Source: Candidatus Jettenia ecosi (GTDB taxonomy: Bacteria; Planctomycetota; Brocadiia; Brocadiales; Brocadiaceae). From it: a DNA stretch of 64,000 nucleotides. How positions within the stretch are numbered: position 1 is the first letter of the stretch; each line of letters starts with the position of its first letter. The notes beneath the pieces are model-generated. The model was given only the letters and a program-made list of their open reading frames with translations. It searched no databases and had not been told where the DNA came from. Shown in pieces: positions 18,573 to 26,999 of this stretch. The DNA is taken from contig SULG01000003.1 of assembly GCA_005524015.1 (NCBI GenBank), positions 23,925-87,924 on the forward strand. Reading direction: 5' to 3'. The position numbers and the translations under genes were made by a program.

Positions 18573-18900
18573 TGTCAAATTTTTTTTATATGTATCATTA
18601 CAAATGATTGCGCATAATGTAATTACGCAACAGTATTTTGCGTAATTACATAGAGACTTATGGCTAACGGGTTATTGAAACGAGATGAATTTATAAATAC
18701 TGAAATATTTAACAATATTGAATTTAGCTAAAGATAGTGTATAATATCTTATATTATCTGAGAAATAGACATTTTTTTCCCTTTTCCTTTCAAACAAAAA
18801 GATTCAAATAGCATTGTCTCTTCACACGTAAATTATAGCTGGTTGTTCTTTATCTCAGTAAGGCAGAGTATTTATACTCACTTCATAAGGAGGAAATGCC
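18573..18900. other. Gene-free stretch between rarA region and double-Cache gene
   Basis: This is AT-rich non-coding sequence. Apart from the perfect inverted repeat at 18617-18651 and an AAGGAGG ribosome site just before 18901, I see no gene or RNA. Confidence 0.6.
18617..18651. repeat. Perfect 14-bp inverted repeat, 7-base loop
   Basis: ATGTAATTACGCAA is followed by CAGTATT and then its exact reverse complement TTGCGTAATTACAT. There is no U-tract, so it is not a standard terminator. Its position about 250 bases before the Cache gene would suit an operator or an mRNA hairpin. Confidence 0.7.
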
Positions 18901-20676
18901 ATGTTTAAAACAACCAAATTTGCTATAGCTGTACTTATCTCTTTCTCTTTGCTATCTGTAAGCATAGCGAAAATATCTTTTTCTGATACCCTCAATATTA
19001 TTAGAGAAGGTATTATAAGGGATTTACAGGGTATTACTAGAAAACAGGGTGAGATTATTAGGGCCTGGATGGATGCAAGAAAGAAAGATGTGAGGGTTAC
19101 TGCCCATAATTTACATACGTACTGTGGTACAACAATCCGAGAAAGTAAGGAGCCTGATTTTTCAAAGCCTCTTGAATATCTCACTTTTATGAGAGATATA
19201 TATCATTACAAGGAAATCTTTATTGCAAATCCTATGGGTATGATTATCCTCTCAACAGATAAAAATAATATCGGATTTGATATGGCTTCTACTCAATATT
19301 TTCAAGAAGCACTGAAAGGGAAAACGGTTTTCTCTGATATTATACCTTCAACAATACCTATTGAGAATGAATTAGGTGAGTTGGAATTAGGACTACCTAC
19401 TATGTTTGTATCAACTCCTATTGACAATGAAAAATTAGAAATTTTGGGCGTATTAGTTTTTCGTCTGAATGTGGATGATCTCAAAAAATTAATACTACCG
19501 ATGAAAGCCACAGAGACAGGAGAGATTTATTTAATTAACAAAGATGGGCGCATGCTAACCGAATCCCGGTTTACTAACGATCTTAAGGGAAGCGGTCTTA
19601 TTATAAAGAGGACATCTTTAGAATTGAGAGTGACGAATCCCAAAACAGGGAATCTTACTCTTGCTGTTCAACAATGTTTAAAAGGACTGGAAGGATATGA
19701 TGATACAGGTTACCTTGATTATCGGGGTACCAGTGTAATGGGTTATTGGACATGGATGCAGGATTATAATTGGGGACTTATCGCCGAAATTAATGTGGAT
19801 GAGGCATGTGACGAGGTGCGTAAATTTTTTCAAGATACAACCATTAAAAATTTGAGAGGGCTTATGCATCGTCAGGTTAACCTGGTAAAGATATACATGG
19901 AAGGGCATAAGAATAATGTCAGGGCAATTGCCCGTAAACCCCAAACTACTTATTATACAAAAGGTGTAGTATCGGTAGATGAATTTGTAAATGCCTTAAA
20001 CTATTTAGAGTTTATCAGGGATGAATATGGGTATAAGGGGATATTTATAGGTGATTCTTCTGGAATTATAAAGTTATCGACAGAGAAAAACCTGGTAGGT
20101 ATGGATATTTCTGCAGAAGATTACTTTATTGAAGCAAAAAAATATAGAGTTTTTGTGAGTGATGTGAGATCATCAAATACACCGATTGTAAATGAGTTTG
20201 GCAAGGCTGAACACAATGTGCCTACGTTTTTTGTATCTGCAATGATTCAGGATGATGTGGGAAATTTTGCAGGTATTATGGTTCTTCGGGTCGATACCAT
20301 GGAATTAAATAAGCTCATGGAAAGTATTGAGATCGGTGAAAGCGGAGAAAGTTATCTCATTAACTCGGAAGGTGTCTTCATCACGGAATCCCGTTTTACG
20401 ATTGAACTGAAAAGGAACGGCATGATACAAGAGAGAACTGCTTTGGAACTGAAAGGGATTGATCCTAAATCGGGAAGGCTAACGAAGGGAATTACTGAGT
20501 GCCTGAGTGGAGGTGAGGGGTATGATGCCACCGGTTATAAAGATTATCGGGGTATACCGGTGTTAGGTACCTGGTGTTGGATTCCGGAATATGAGTGGGG
20601 TGTAATTATCGAGATCGATCTTGATGAGGCATTCCGCAAGAGTTCTGCCTTCTGGGGCATTAAACAATACTTCTAA
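18901..20676 (+). CDS. Exported protein with two tandem dCache domains, no output module
   Basis: An N-terminal hydrophobic segment (FAIAVLISFSLLSVSIA) is followed by two complete double-Cache units. The first (residues about 35-300) contains ENELGELELGLPTMFVSTPI and WTWMQDYNWGLIAEINVDEA. The second (about 305-580) contains NEFGKAEHNVPTFFVSAMI and WCWIPEYEWGVIIEIDLDEA. No second membrane helix, HAMP or signalling domain follows. It appears to be a periplasmic or membrane-tethered duplicated ligand-binding protein, paralogous to the Cache-HAMP sensor at 15590. AGGAGG lies six bases before the ATG. The ligand is unknown. Confidence 0.78.
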   Translation: MFKTTKFAIAVLISFSLLSVSIAKISFSDTLNIIREGIIRDLQGITRKQGEIIRAWMDARKKDVRVTAHNLHTYCGTTIRESKEPDFSKPLEYLTFMRDIYHYKEIFIANPMGMIILSTDKNNIGFDMASTQYFQEALKGKTVFSDIIPSTIPIENELGELELGLPTMFVSTPIDNEKLEILGVLVFRLNVDDLKKLILPMKATETGEIYLINKDGRMLTESRFTNDLKGSGLIIKRTSLELRVTNPKTGNLTLAVQQCLKGLEGYDDTGYLDYRGTSVMGYWTWMQDYNWGLIAEINVDEACDEVRKFFQDTTIKNLRGLMHRQVNLVKIYMEGHKNNVRAIARKPQTTYYTKGVVSVDEFVNALNYLEFIRDEYGYKGIFIGDSSGIIKLSTEKNLVGMDISAEDYFIEAKKYRVFVSDVRSSNTPIVNEFGKAEHNVPTFFVSAMIQDDVGNFAGIMVLRVDTMELNKLMESIEIGESGESYLINSEGVFITESRFTIELKRNGMIQERTALELKGIDPKSGRLTKGITECLSGGEGYDATGYKDYRGIPVLGTWCWIPEYEWGVIIEIDLDEAFRKSSAFWGIKQYF

Positions 20677-20726
20677 GAGAGTACCTGTTTCGAGAATCTT
20701 CTCAAGGCAATCTCTCTATGAGAGGT

Positions 20727-20766
20727 AGGAATCATCTCAGTTCGTTATTATGAGGAGATGATTCCT
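20727..20766 (+). terminator. Hairpin after the double-Cache gene
   Basis: AGGAATCATCTC (20727-20738) pairs with GAGATGATTCCT (20755-20766) across a 16-base loop, about 50 bases after the stop codon. There is no clear U-tract, so termination is only suggested. Confidence 0.4.
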
Positions 20767-20955
20767 ATCAATAGCTTTATGAGAATTATGGTAGCACCTT
20801 CGTTTTTTGAGAAAATACCGTGAGAAGCTCCGTTGGGGGCGATATGTTTATAGACAAATTATTCTGCCACAATCAAGCTCCATCGAAGCAGCATGGTGTC
20901 TCTGTGTTTCACCTGCCGCTTTCTATAAACATTTCACCTCTATGGGGCATAAACG
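20766..20955. repeat. Dispersed approximately 200-bp element, copy 1
   Basis: The stretch from TTATGAGAATTATGG to CTATGGGG matches 31917-32138 along its length. Shared blocks are TTATGAGAATTATGGTA, AATACCGTGA, ATGTTTATAGACAAAT, CAATCAAGCTCCATCG and TCTATAAAC-TTTCACC. GATATGTTTATAGA and TCTATAAACATTTC form an inner inverted repeat. This copy lacks about 37 bases present in copy 2. It has no coding capacity. Confidence 0.75.
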
Positions 20956-20999
20956 TTACCTTAAGCAGTATTTGGGGTGGCACGGACAAACCATGGGTG

Positions 21000-21023
21000 G
21001 GGTTCAGGTTTGTAATCTGAACC
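21000..21023. repeat. GGGTTCAGGTT palindrome, copy 1
   Basis: GGGTTCAGGTTTGTAATCTGAACC is a near-perfect palindrome. A second, better copy lies at 21192-21216, so the truncated nucleotidyltransferase fragment abuts a pair of these elements. Confidence 0.6.
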
Positions 21024-21166
21024 TTCTATTTGTAGTTCTGACTTGACTTTAACCTTATTCTCAATCTTTATAGACAACTTACCGGTAATCTTTAGGAGCC
21101 TTTGCGTATCAATTTGTCTACCAGACATAGAGCGTATTTTCTGACATACATCTCAATTTACCATCG

Positions 21167-21460
21167 TTATAACATAGTGCTGTTAAAATATGGGTTCAGG
21201 TTACAAACCTGAACCCGCGGGAGAAATGAAACCGAACACAATGAGCCAGGATTTGATTCCATAAGCTCGGTAGTAACACCTAGTGTTATATCTATATTCC
21301 TGGTAAGTCGGGGTTCACCATAAAGGAGTACTGCCTGTCCACCTATAATCATATAGGACAGGCTAGATCTCGTAAGACATACACTTATTCTCGGAAGGAG
21401 TTCTTCAAATCGGATAAAATTATCATCAAATTTTTTTAATAAAACAGGATTTTTAACCAT
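21167..21460 (-). pseudogene. Truncated nucleotidyltransferase (MNT/AbiEii-like) gene
   Basis: The start VKNPVLLKKFDDNFIRFEELLPRI leads to YMIIGGQAVLLYGEPRLTRNIDITLG, the core of minimal nucleotidyltransferases found in toxin-antitoxin and abortive infection pairs. The usual R-x-T-x-D-I-D-L metal motif reads R-L-T-R-N-I-D-I here, so the first catalytic Asp is Asn. Soon after TTEL the frame enters the GGGTTCAGGTT palindrome and stops. The protein is therefore missing its C-terminus and probably inactive. The start at 21460 has GAAAGG upstream. Confidence 0.6.
21192..21216. repeat. GGGTTCAGGTT palindrome, copy 2
   Basis: GGGTTCAGGTTACAAACCTGAACCC is almost perfectly self-complementary. It lies inside the 3' part of the broken nucleotidyltransferase frame and is likely the insertion that truncated it. 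Confidence 0.6.
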
Positions 21461-21498
21461 GTGATGTAACCTTTCATAGAAAATCAACGAAGGATCTT

Positions 21499-22707
21499 TT
21501 ACTTGGCATTATGACCCATTGCTTTTTCCACTTCATCGACAATAAATTTACTAAAGGAAAAGGCAGATGTAAATGCCGGTGATACGGCATTGAGTATGTG
21601 GGTAGAATTTTCTCCGTGCTCAATGACAAAATCCATTACTAGTTTCATTTTTTTCCTATCGAGTAATTGTGCCCTGATTCCCGGGTTTAAATAATTACCA
21701 AATTTATTTCTATCAATCTTTTTAACTAAACATGCAGCTTGTTCTGTAAAATATTTCCTGTTATATTTTTTAATCTCTTCAAGGGTTAACTTTCTAAAAT
21801 CAAAGGCGTTTGTACAGAAGAGTTTTGCTTCATTGAAAAAAATCTCTAAGAATTCATTTGCTTTAAAGTTAGAAAGGCTGCTGTAGTTTTCTCTCCAAAA
21901 GGCAGGGATTGCTGTAGGGCCTATCTTTACTTTCCCATCTACCGTCTTCGTAAAGTGTACACCGAGGAATGGATTCCCTAGATTTGGCACAGGATATATA
22001 TGTTTTTGAATTAAATTATAATCTTTGTATTCCATGTATAACCCTTTAAAGGGAATAAGGGTATATTTGAGACCAACTCCGAACTGATGAGCTGTTTTAT
22101 CTGCGTAGAGACCTGCCGAATTGATTAAATACTTGAATTTTATCTTAAGGGTATCCGTCTTTACGGTAGAGATATCTTCCCGTTTTATACATTGCTCATT
22201 GAGTAAAATGTCTACTTTTCCTTTTAAATTATCGGCGATATGCTGTACTATCTGCCTTGGATTTACCACTGAAGTTGTAGGTGAATATAAAGCCTTATTG
22301 AAAGTCTTCGCATTCGGTTCGAGTTCTGCTAACCTTTTTTCATCGATTAACTCTAAATCTACACCATTTTTATCGCCTCTCCTTTTCAATTCGTGAAGAC
22401 CTTCTATTTCCTTCTCATCTTTTGCTACGACAATTTTTCCACATCTGTTTATTGCAAGATTATGCTTCAGGCAGTAATCGGTCAAAAGCTTATTCCCTTC
22501 TACCGTAAACCTTGCCTTTAAACTATCCGGGGTATAGTAAAAACCAGCGTGAAGTACTCCGCTATTCCTGCCACTTGTGTGACACGCCAAAGAAGCCTCT
22601 TTTTCTAATACAGTTATACGTAAATCAGGACGTCTGTTATTAAGTTCCCTGGCAGTAGAAAGGCCTACGATTCCACCTCCGACTATCAATATATCTGTTG
22701 TTATCAT
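21499..22707 (-). CDS. lhgO: L-2-hydroxyglutarate oxidase family FAD-dependent oxidoreductase
   Basis: It oxidises L-2-hydroxyglutarate to 2-oxoglutarate, passing electrons to oxygen or quinone. The N-terminal Rossmann motif is ILIVGGGIVGLSTARELN, followed by the family signature CHTSGRNSGVLHAGFYYTPDS (shortened here), where the His binds FAD. Further segments are GGxI-like FKYLINSAGLYAD and FTKTVDGKVKIGPTAIPAF, and the end NAVSPAFTSAFSFSKFIVDE. The length of 402 aa matches the LhgO/YgaF family. The gene lies 21 bases after a small hypothetical gene on the same strand. Confidence 0.88.
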   Translation of the reverse strand: MITTDILIVGGGIVGLSTARELNNRRPDLRITVLEKEASLACHTSGRNSGVLHAGFYYTPDSLKARFTVEGNKLLTDYCLKHNLAINRCGKIVVAKDEKEIEGLHELKRRGDKNGVDLELIDEKRLAELEPNAKTFNKALYSPTTSVVNPRQIVQHIADNLKGKVDILLNEQCIKREDISTVKTDTLKIKFKYLINSAGLYADKTAHQFGVGLKYTLIPFKGLYMEYKDYNLIQKHIYPVPNLGNPFLGVHFTKTVDGKVKIGPTAIPAFWRENYSSLSNFKANEFLEIFFNEAKLFCTNAFDFRKLTLEEIKKYNRKYFTEQAACLVKKIDRNKFGNYLNPGIRAQLLDRKKMKLVMDFVIEHGENSTHILNAVSPAFTSAFSFSKFIVDEVEKAMGHNAK

Positions 22708-22728
22708 TATTGTTTTACCCTCCGATTG

Positions 22729-22953
22729 TTAATATACTGGCTCCTCTATCTTCAAATGGTAATAAATCTTTTGCACGAGTTCATCAAAACTATGTTTGTT
22801 TGCAGCGAGGCATTTGGCTATAATCTTTAATTTTGAGGGATCGCTGATCCCAAGATTCAATTCAATAGCTCTTTTGATTTGCCGTTGTTCCCAAATATTT
22901 TTATCGCTATGGAAATCTATTCGTTTTAAAGTTGACCGTCTGTTGTGTTTCAT
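22729..22953 (-). CDS. Small hypothetical protein, 74 aa
   Basis: This is a basic, helix-rich protein (RIDFHSDKNIWEQRQIKRAI ... LAANKHSFDELVQKIYYHLK). I do not recognise it. It lies just upstream of lhgO in the same direction and could be co-transcribed. The ribosome site is weak, so the call is uncertain. Confidence 0.45.
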   Translation of the reverse strand: MKHNRRSTLKRIDFHSDKNIWEQRQIKRAIELNLGISDPSKLKIIAKCLAANKHSFDELVQKIYYHLKIEEPVY

Positions 22954-23023
22954 GTACTATAACACAGCCCTCCAGGTGGTTCAAGCTTTTAAGAATTCCT
23001 CAACATAGATAAAGAGAAGTCAT

Positions 23024-23791
23024 ATGATTTTAGTATTATCAGGTACAGAAGAAGGTAAAGAAATTGTCAGAAGCCTATACAAAGAAGGATTCAGCCTTTT
23101 GACAACTGTTGCAACGGAGTACGGCAAGAAGGTTTTTGAGCGGATGGGTTTGGAAACTGTTTGTTTACAAGGCCGCCTGGATGCAAATGGATTTGCTCAA
23201 TTGATAAAAGAGAGAGAAATAGATACGGTGGTAGATGCGACTCATCCGTATGCAGTACAGGTATCTCAGAATGCAATAGATGCGTGCAAAAAAACAAATA
23301 CCCGGTATCTGCGTTTCGAGAGGCAAAAGAGAGAAATCTCAGATCATCCGTTAATCCATAAAATAAAGACAATTGAAGATGCGGTAGATAAGGCCAGGTC
23401 ACTTGGGAAAAACATATTTCTGACTACCGGTGTATCAAGTGTGGATAAATTTATTCGATTAAAGGGCGAAAAAGAGGTCTATGTTCGAATCCTTCCCATA
23501 CCTGAACATATTGCTTTTTGTCTGGACTCAGGAGTTCCGCCCATGAATATTATTGCTATGCACGGCCCTTTTTCGGAAGATTTAAATCGTGCGATGTTCA
23601 GTCAATACAAAATCAACACTATGGTGACCAAAGATAGTGGAGATACAGGGGGGGCATTTGAGAAGATTCATGCAGCGCTGAGCGAAGGAATAGACACCAT
23701 AGTTATCGAGAGACCTGAAATAGAATTTCCGAAAGTATACTCGTCTGTTCATGAAGTAATTAATTCGGTTAAGATTAGGGAGAGATGTTGA
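23024..23791 (+). CDS. cobK: Precorrin-6A reductase
   Basis: It reduces precorrin-6A (or the cobalt form) with NADPH during corrin ring synthesis. MILVLSGTEEGKEIVRSL opens the Rossmann domain, and the hallmark DTVVDATHPYAVQVSQNA is followed by TRYLRFERQ, VFLTTG-like IFLTTGVSSVDKF, RILP and MVTKDSGDTGGAFEKI. The length of 255 aa is normal. The stop TGA overlaps the ATG of the next gene (TGATG). Confidence 0.92.
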   Translation: MILVLSGTEEGKEIVRSLYKEGFSLLTTVATEYGKKVFERMGLETVCLQGRLDANGFAQLIKEREIDTVVDATHPYAVQVSQNAIDACKKTNTRYLRFERQKREISDHPLIHKIKTIEDAVDKARSLGKNIFLTTGVSSVDKFIRLKGEKEVYVRILPIPEHIAFCLDSGVPPMNIIAMHGPFSEDLNRAMFSQYKINTMVTKDSGDTGGAFEKIHAALSEGIDTIVIERPEIEFPKVYSSVHEVINSVKIRERC

Positions 23792-24450
23792 TGAAGATTA
23801 TATCTTTTGGTGATATTCACGAGGACATAAGTAATTTTATAAGAATGAAATTTGTTCTTGAGAAAGCGGATTTAATTGTAATTTCAGGCGATTTAACAAA
23901 TTGTCATGGAAAAACAGAAGCGAAAAAAGTACTGGAGGCTGTAAAAAAATATAATAGCCATCTTCTGGCACAATATGGGAATATGGATAAACCAGAGGTG
24001 GATGATTATCTGACGCAAGAGGGTATAAATCTGCATGGGAATGGATATGTATTTGAAGACGTTGGTATATTTGGTTGTGGCGGCTCAAGTCCAACACCTT
24101 TTAATACGCCCTCCGAGATAAGTGAAGCTGATATCGAAAGATATTTAATACATGGTTATAATAAGGTAAAAGATGCGCGATGGAAGATTATGGTCTGCCA
24201 TACACCACCCAGGGATACAGCGACAGACATTATTTATACTGGCGCACACGTAGGAAGTTATATCGTTAGGGAGTTTATTATAAAATACAGACCCGATGTC
24301 TGTATAACGGGACATATTCACGAATCAAGGGGCAAAGATAAGGTGGGCAATACCACGGTACTTAATGCCGGCATGTTCAGGGACGGCTGGTACATTGAGA
24401 TTGATATTGATAAGAATGATATATCTGCGGCGTTGAAATCTGTTGCTTAA
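23791..24450 (+). CDS. Calcineurin-like metallophosphoesterase
   Basis: This is a cytoplasmic two-metal phosphoesterase of unknown substrate. The motifs are in order: GDIHED (D-x-H), ISGDLTN (G-D), QYGNMDK (G-N-x-D in place of the usual G-N-H-D), MVCHTPPRDT and ITGHIHESRG (G-H-x-H). The ATG at 23791 is preferred because GGGAG lies eight bases upstream and it overlaps the cobK stop. Coupling to cobK is probably only transcriptional. Confidence 0.85.
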   Translation: MKIISFGDIHEDISNFIRMKFVLEKADLIVISGDLTNCHGKTEAKKVLEAVKKYNSHLLAQYGNMDKPEVDDYLTQEGINLHGNGYVFEDVGIFGCGGSSPTPFNTPSEISEADIERYLIHGYNKVKDARWKIMVCHTPPRDTATDIIYTGAHVGSYIVREFIIKYRPDVCITGHIHESRGKDKVGNTTVLNAGMFRDGWYIEIDIDKNDISAALKSVA

Positions 24451-24483
24451 ATCTAGATTTTTCAGAAGACGGAGATTTTCATT

Positions 24484-24828
24484 ATGGAAAATAAAGAGAA
24501 AGCAGGACAAGTAAGTGTATGGGAGAAAGTCAAAATAGTTACTACAGCTATAATGACTATTATCATACCTATCTTAATTGCCTTGATTGGGAATTGGTAT
24601 ACTCAGGCAATAAAAGAAAGGGAAACACAATTACGATATATCGAGTTATCCATTAATATCCTCTCTCAGGAACCGAGCGATAAGAATAGGAATATTCGAA
24701 GTTGGGCGATAAATATCATCAATGAATACGCACCAAAACACCTCGAAGAGGAGACAAAAAACGAGCTTAAACTAAAGACCAGGTTACCCGAAACTCAAAA
24801 ATTTTATATTCAACAATCAGTAAAATAA
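24484..24828 (+). CDS. Single-pass membrane hypothetical protein, 114 aa
   Basis: A short polar N-terminus precedes one membrane helix (IVTTAIMTIIIPILIALIG) and a charged helical domain with LRYIELSINILSQEPSDK and SWAINIINEYAP. I do not recognise a named family. It is convergent with mlaA and follows the metallophosphoesterase by 33 bases. Confidence 0.6.
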   Translation: MENKEKAGQVSVWEKVKIVTTAIMTIIIPILIALIGNWYTQAIKERETQLRYIELSINILSQEPSDKNRNIRSWAINIINEYAPKHLEEETKNELKLKTRLPETQKFYIQQSVK

Positions 24829-24839
24829 GTCTTATGAGA

Positions 24840-25790
24840 TCATTCCTTTATCTTCTTAATTCGATTTTGTATATAAGCATCCTGGAGTGCAATATAAGGG
24901 TCTATAGCCTGCGTTGTTATACTCTCATAGGTTTTTCCTCTACCGAGGGAGGTCTCGTTGACATCATCGTAGGTCTTGGTTATAAAGCCCTCTATTGGGC
25001 CGATAAAAAAGGAAATTAAGGTTAAAGGGTTGAGGGCTACATCTCCTGCATATCCCACAGTATCACGAATGGTTGATGGGCCAATAAGAGGCCACTGTAT
25101 ATAATATCCCTGCCCAAGTTTGTATTTAGCAAGAGTTTGGCCGAAGTCCTCATCTTGCCTCTCTAAATGAAACTTCGATTTTGCCGGATCAAACAGTCCG
25201 CCAATCCCTACCGTGGTATTAATAACAAAACGCATTGCTTCCGTACCGGCTCCTTTAAATTTCCCTTGTAAGAGACAATTAACAAGGCGAATGGGCATTT
25301 TGATATTTAAGAAGAATTGACCGATACTTAGCCGTGCTTTTTCTGGTACCACTTTACTATATCCTGTGTACATGGGTTTAAATACATAGTAGTAAGCCTT
25401 ATCATTAAAGGCATAGATTTTTCGGTTATATGGCTGTATGGGATCTTTAATTACAGAGATATTTAATTCTGTGTCGGCATACTCATATTCCTCATCCCCA
25501 GTTGTATCTTCATCGGTATCATTATCACTGTCTTCTTGATCACTAACAGCTTCCGTGAGTTGGCCTTCCGAAGGTTGACTTTGCTCTCTATCAAAGGCGC
25601 TTTCTAATTCTACCTGGATAGGCTTTAATTCATTATTCTTATTGGCGGTATCTTCTCCAGAATCTTTGGTATCTCTCACCATTTCACTGGAATGACTCTC
25701 TGAAACAGGAATGGAATCTGTCGAGGCAGAAGTCGTATACAAACAAATTGCAGAAAGGAATAAAAACGCCAATATAGCAGATGTTCTCAC
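24840..25790 (-). CDS. mlaA: MlaA (VacJ) family outer-membrane lipid asymmetry protein
   Basis: MlaA extracts mislocalised phospholipid from the outer leaflet and hands it to MlaC. The conserved domain runs from DPIQPYNRKIYAFND (residues about 115-130) through GQFFLNIKMPIRLVNCLLQG, FVINTTVGIGGLFDPA, DEDFGQTLAKYKLGQGYY and GPSTIRDTVG. The GTG at 25790 is preferred because AGGAG lies seven bases before it and it starts a clean signal peptide (TSAILAFLFLSAICLYTTSA). A longer frame would add an unlikely leader. Between signal and domain lies an unusually long acidic, low-complexity linker (EDSDNDTDEDTTGDEE). It is the last gene of the mla operon, and I see no canonical lipobox. Confidence 0.9.
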   Translation of the reverse strand: MRTSAILAFLFLSAICLYTTSASTDSIPVSESHSSEMVRDTKDSGEDTANKNNELKPIQVELESAFDREQSQPSEGQLTEAVSDQEDSDNDTDEDTTGDEEYEYADTELNISVIKDPIQPYNRKIYAFNDKAYYYVFKPMYTGYSKVVPEKARLSIGQFFLNIKMPIRLVNCLLQGKFKGAGTEAMRFVINTTVGIGGLFDPAKSKFHLERQDEDFGQTLAKYKLGQGYYIQWPLIGPSTIRDTVGYAGDVALNPLTLISFFIGPIEGFITKTYDDVNETSLGRGKTYESITTQAIDPYIALQDAYIQNRIKKIKE

Positions 25791-25896
25791 TGGTTTACTC
25801 CTAGGGAATCTTAAATTAAACTGCCTTCGGCAGCAACTTATGAAAAAATAGAGCAATGCAGGGCAAGGTTTTAGCCTTAACTATATTTCACTATTT

Positions 25897-26520
25897 TTAT
25901 TTTTGAGAAATAAATTTTTTTTCTTTTATTTTTTGGATGAGCTCTCCATATGATGATTTCAGTAAGATAGTATTGAATTGACTACGGTAATTATTGATTA
26001 AACTTACACCTTCAATAATTACGTCGTAAATCTTCCATTTTCCCTGATTATTAATTAAGCGATAATCTATCAATATTTCTGTATTATTCTTCGTAATAAA
26101 TTTTGTCTGTACCATAGAGTAGTTTTTATCTTGTTTTTCGGTTATATAAACTATTTTTTCTCCAGAGTAGGTATCAGTTTTTCCTATATAGGAATCTTTG
26201 AGAATTACGGTAAATAATTCTACAAATTCTTTTTTTTCTTCAGGAGAGCGTTTTTTCCAGTACTGACCAAGAGTTCTTTTCGACATTTCTTCAAAATTAA
26301 AAATGGGTGAAATCTCATTCCACAATTTTTGCTTCCGTTCTTGTGTCTTGTCTGCTCCTTGCAGAGATAGGTCTTTCAGAATAATTAAACCACTATCTAT
26401 GGTATTCATAAGTAGTTTTCCTGGTTCTCCCTGTTCGCCTGCTATGAGAAAAGTGGATATCGAGAGAACTATACCAAAAAATATTGCTGGTAGAACCTTT
26501 CTGCATTTCATAATCTTCAC
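25897..26520 (-). CDS. mlaC: MlaC-type periplasmic phospholipid-binding protein
   Basis: It is the soluble lipid shuttle between MlaA and the MlaFED complex. A signal peptide (VLPAIFFGIVLSISTFLIAG) is followed by the MlaC/Ttg2D domain: FNFEEMSKRTLGQYWKKRSP, EFVELFTVILKDSYIGK and IDYRLINNQGKWKIYDVIIEGVSLI. The length of 207 aa is normal. The start codon overlaps the stop of mlaD by four bases (ATGA). Confidence 0.92.
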   Translation of the reverse strand: MKIMKCRKVLPAIFFGIVLSISTFLIAGEQGEPGKLLMNTIDSGLIILKDLSLQGADKTQERKQKLWNEISPIFNFEEMSKRTLGQYWKKRSPEEKKEFVELFTVILKDSYIGKTDTYSGEKIVYITEKQDKNYSMVQTKFITKNNTEILIDYRLINNQGKWKIYDVIIEGVSLINNYRSQFNTILLKSSYGELIQKIKEKKFISQK

Positions 26521-26963
26521 TCCTTTATTTTTCCAAAAACGAGATTTCCTATCAATTTTTCTAAATCTATTGGTGGTTCTGTCTCATACAGAGTACCGCC
26601 AGGTTCTATTAATATATCTGATCCTCCGGGTGTGATTTCTACATACTTCTCTCCCAGAAGTCCTTTTGTCCGGATAGAGGCAATAGCATCTTCCTGGAGT
26701 TTTACATCATCCCGAATTAATAAGGTGACTACTGATTCATAATTAATAAGTTTAATAGCATTAACCTTACCCACTTCAACACCTGATATTTCTACTCCGG
26801 TATTTTTTTTAAGGCCTTTAACCGTAGTAAAAACAGCTTTTACCGGATAATAATGATTGCCTAAAAGATTGATATTCCCAAATTTCACAGAGATATAACC
26901 CATACAGAGCAGGCCAAAAAAAATAAAGATTCCAACAGCAATTTCAACATCGAATTTCTTCAT
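26517..26963 (-). CDS. mlaD: MlaD-type MCE-domain protein
   Basis: One N-terminal membrane helix (VEIAVGIFIFFGLLCMGYIS) anchors a single MCE domain that should form a hexameric ring on the inner membrane. Typical segments are YPVKAVFTTVKGLKKNTGVEISGVEVGKV and SIRTKGLLGEKYVEITPGG. The length of 148 aa is that of MlaD. It lies between mlaF and mlaC in the operon. Confidence 0.92.
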   Translation of the reverse strand: MKKFDVEIAVGIFIFFGLLCMGYISVKFGNINLLGNHYYPVKAVFTTVKGLKKNTGVEISGVEVGKVNAIKLINYESVVTLLIRDDVKLQEDAIASIRTKGLLGEKYVEITPGGSDILIEPGGTLYETEPPIDLEKLIGNLVFGKIKE

Positions 26964-26999
26964 AATATTTGTTACCTTTTTAGAGTATTGAGAATATAG

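Noticed and set aside
23483..23500. GTTCGAATCC resembling a tRNA T-loop
   Set aside because: It lies inside the cobK coding frame and no cloverleaf can be drawn around it. No tRNA was found in the window.
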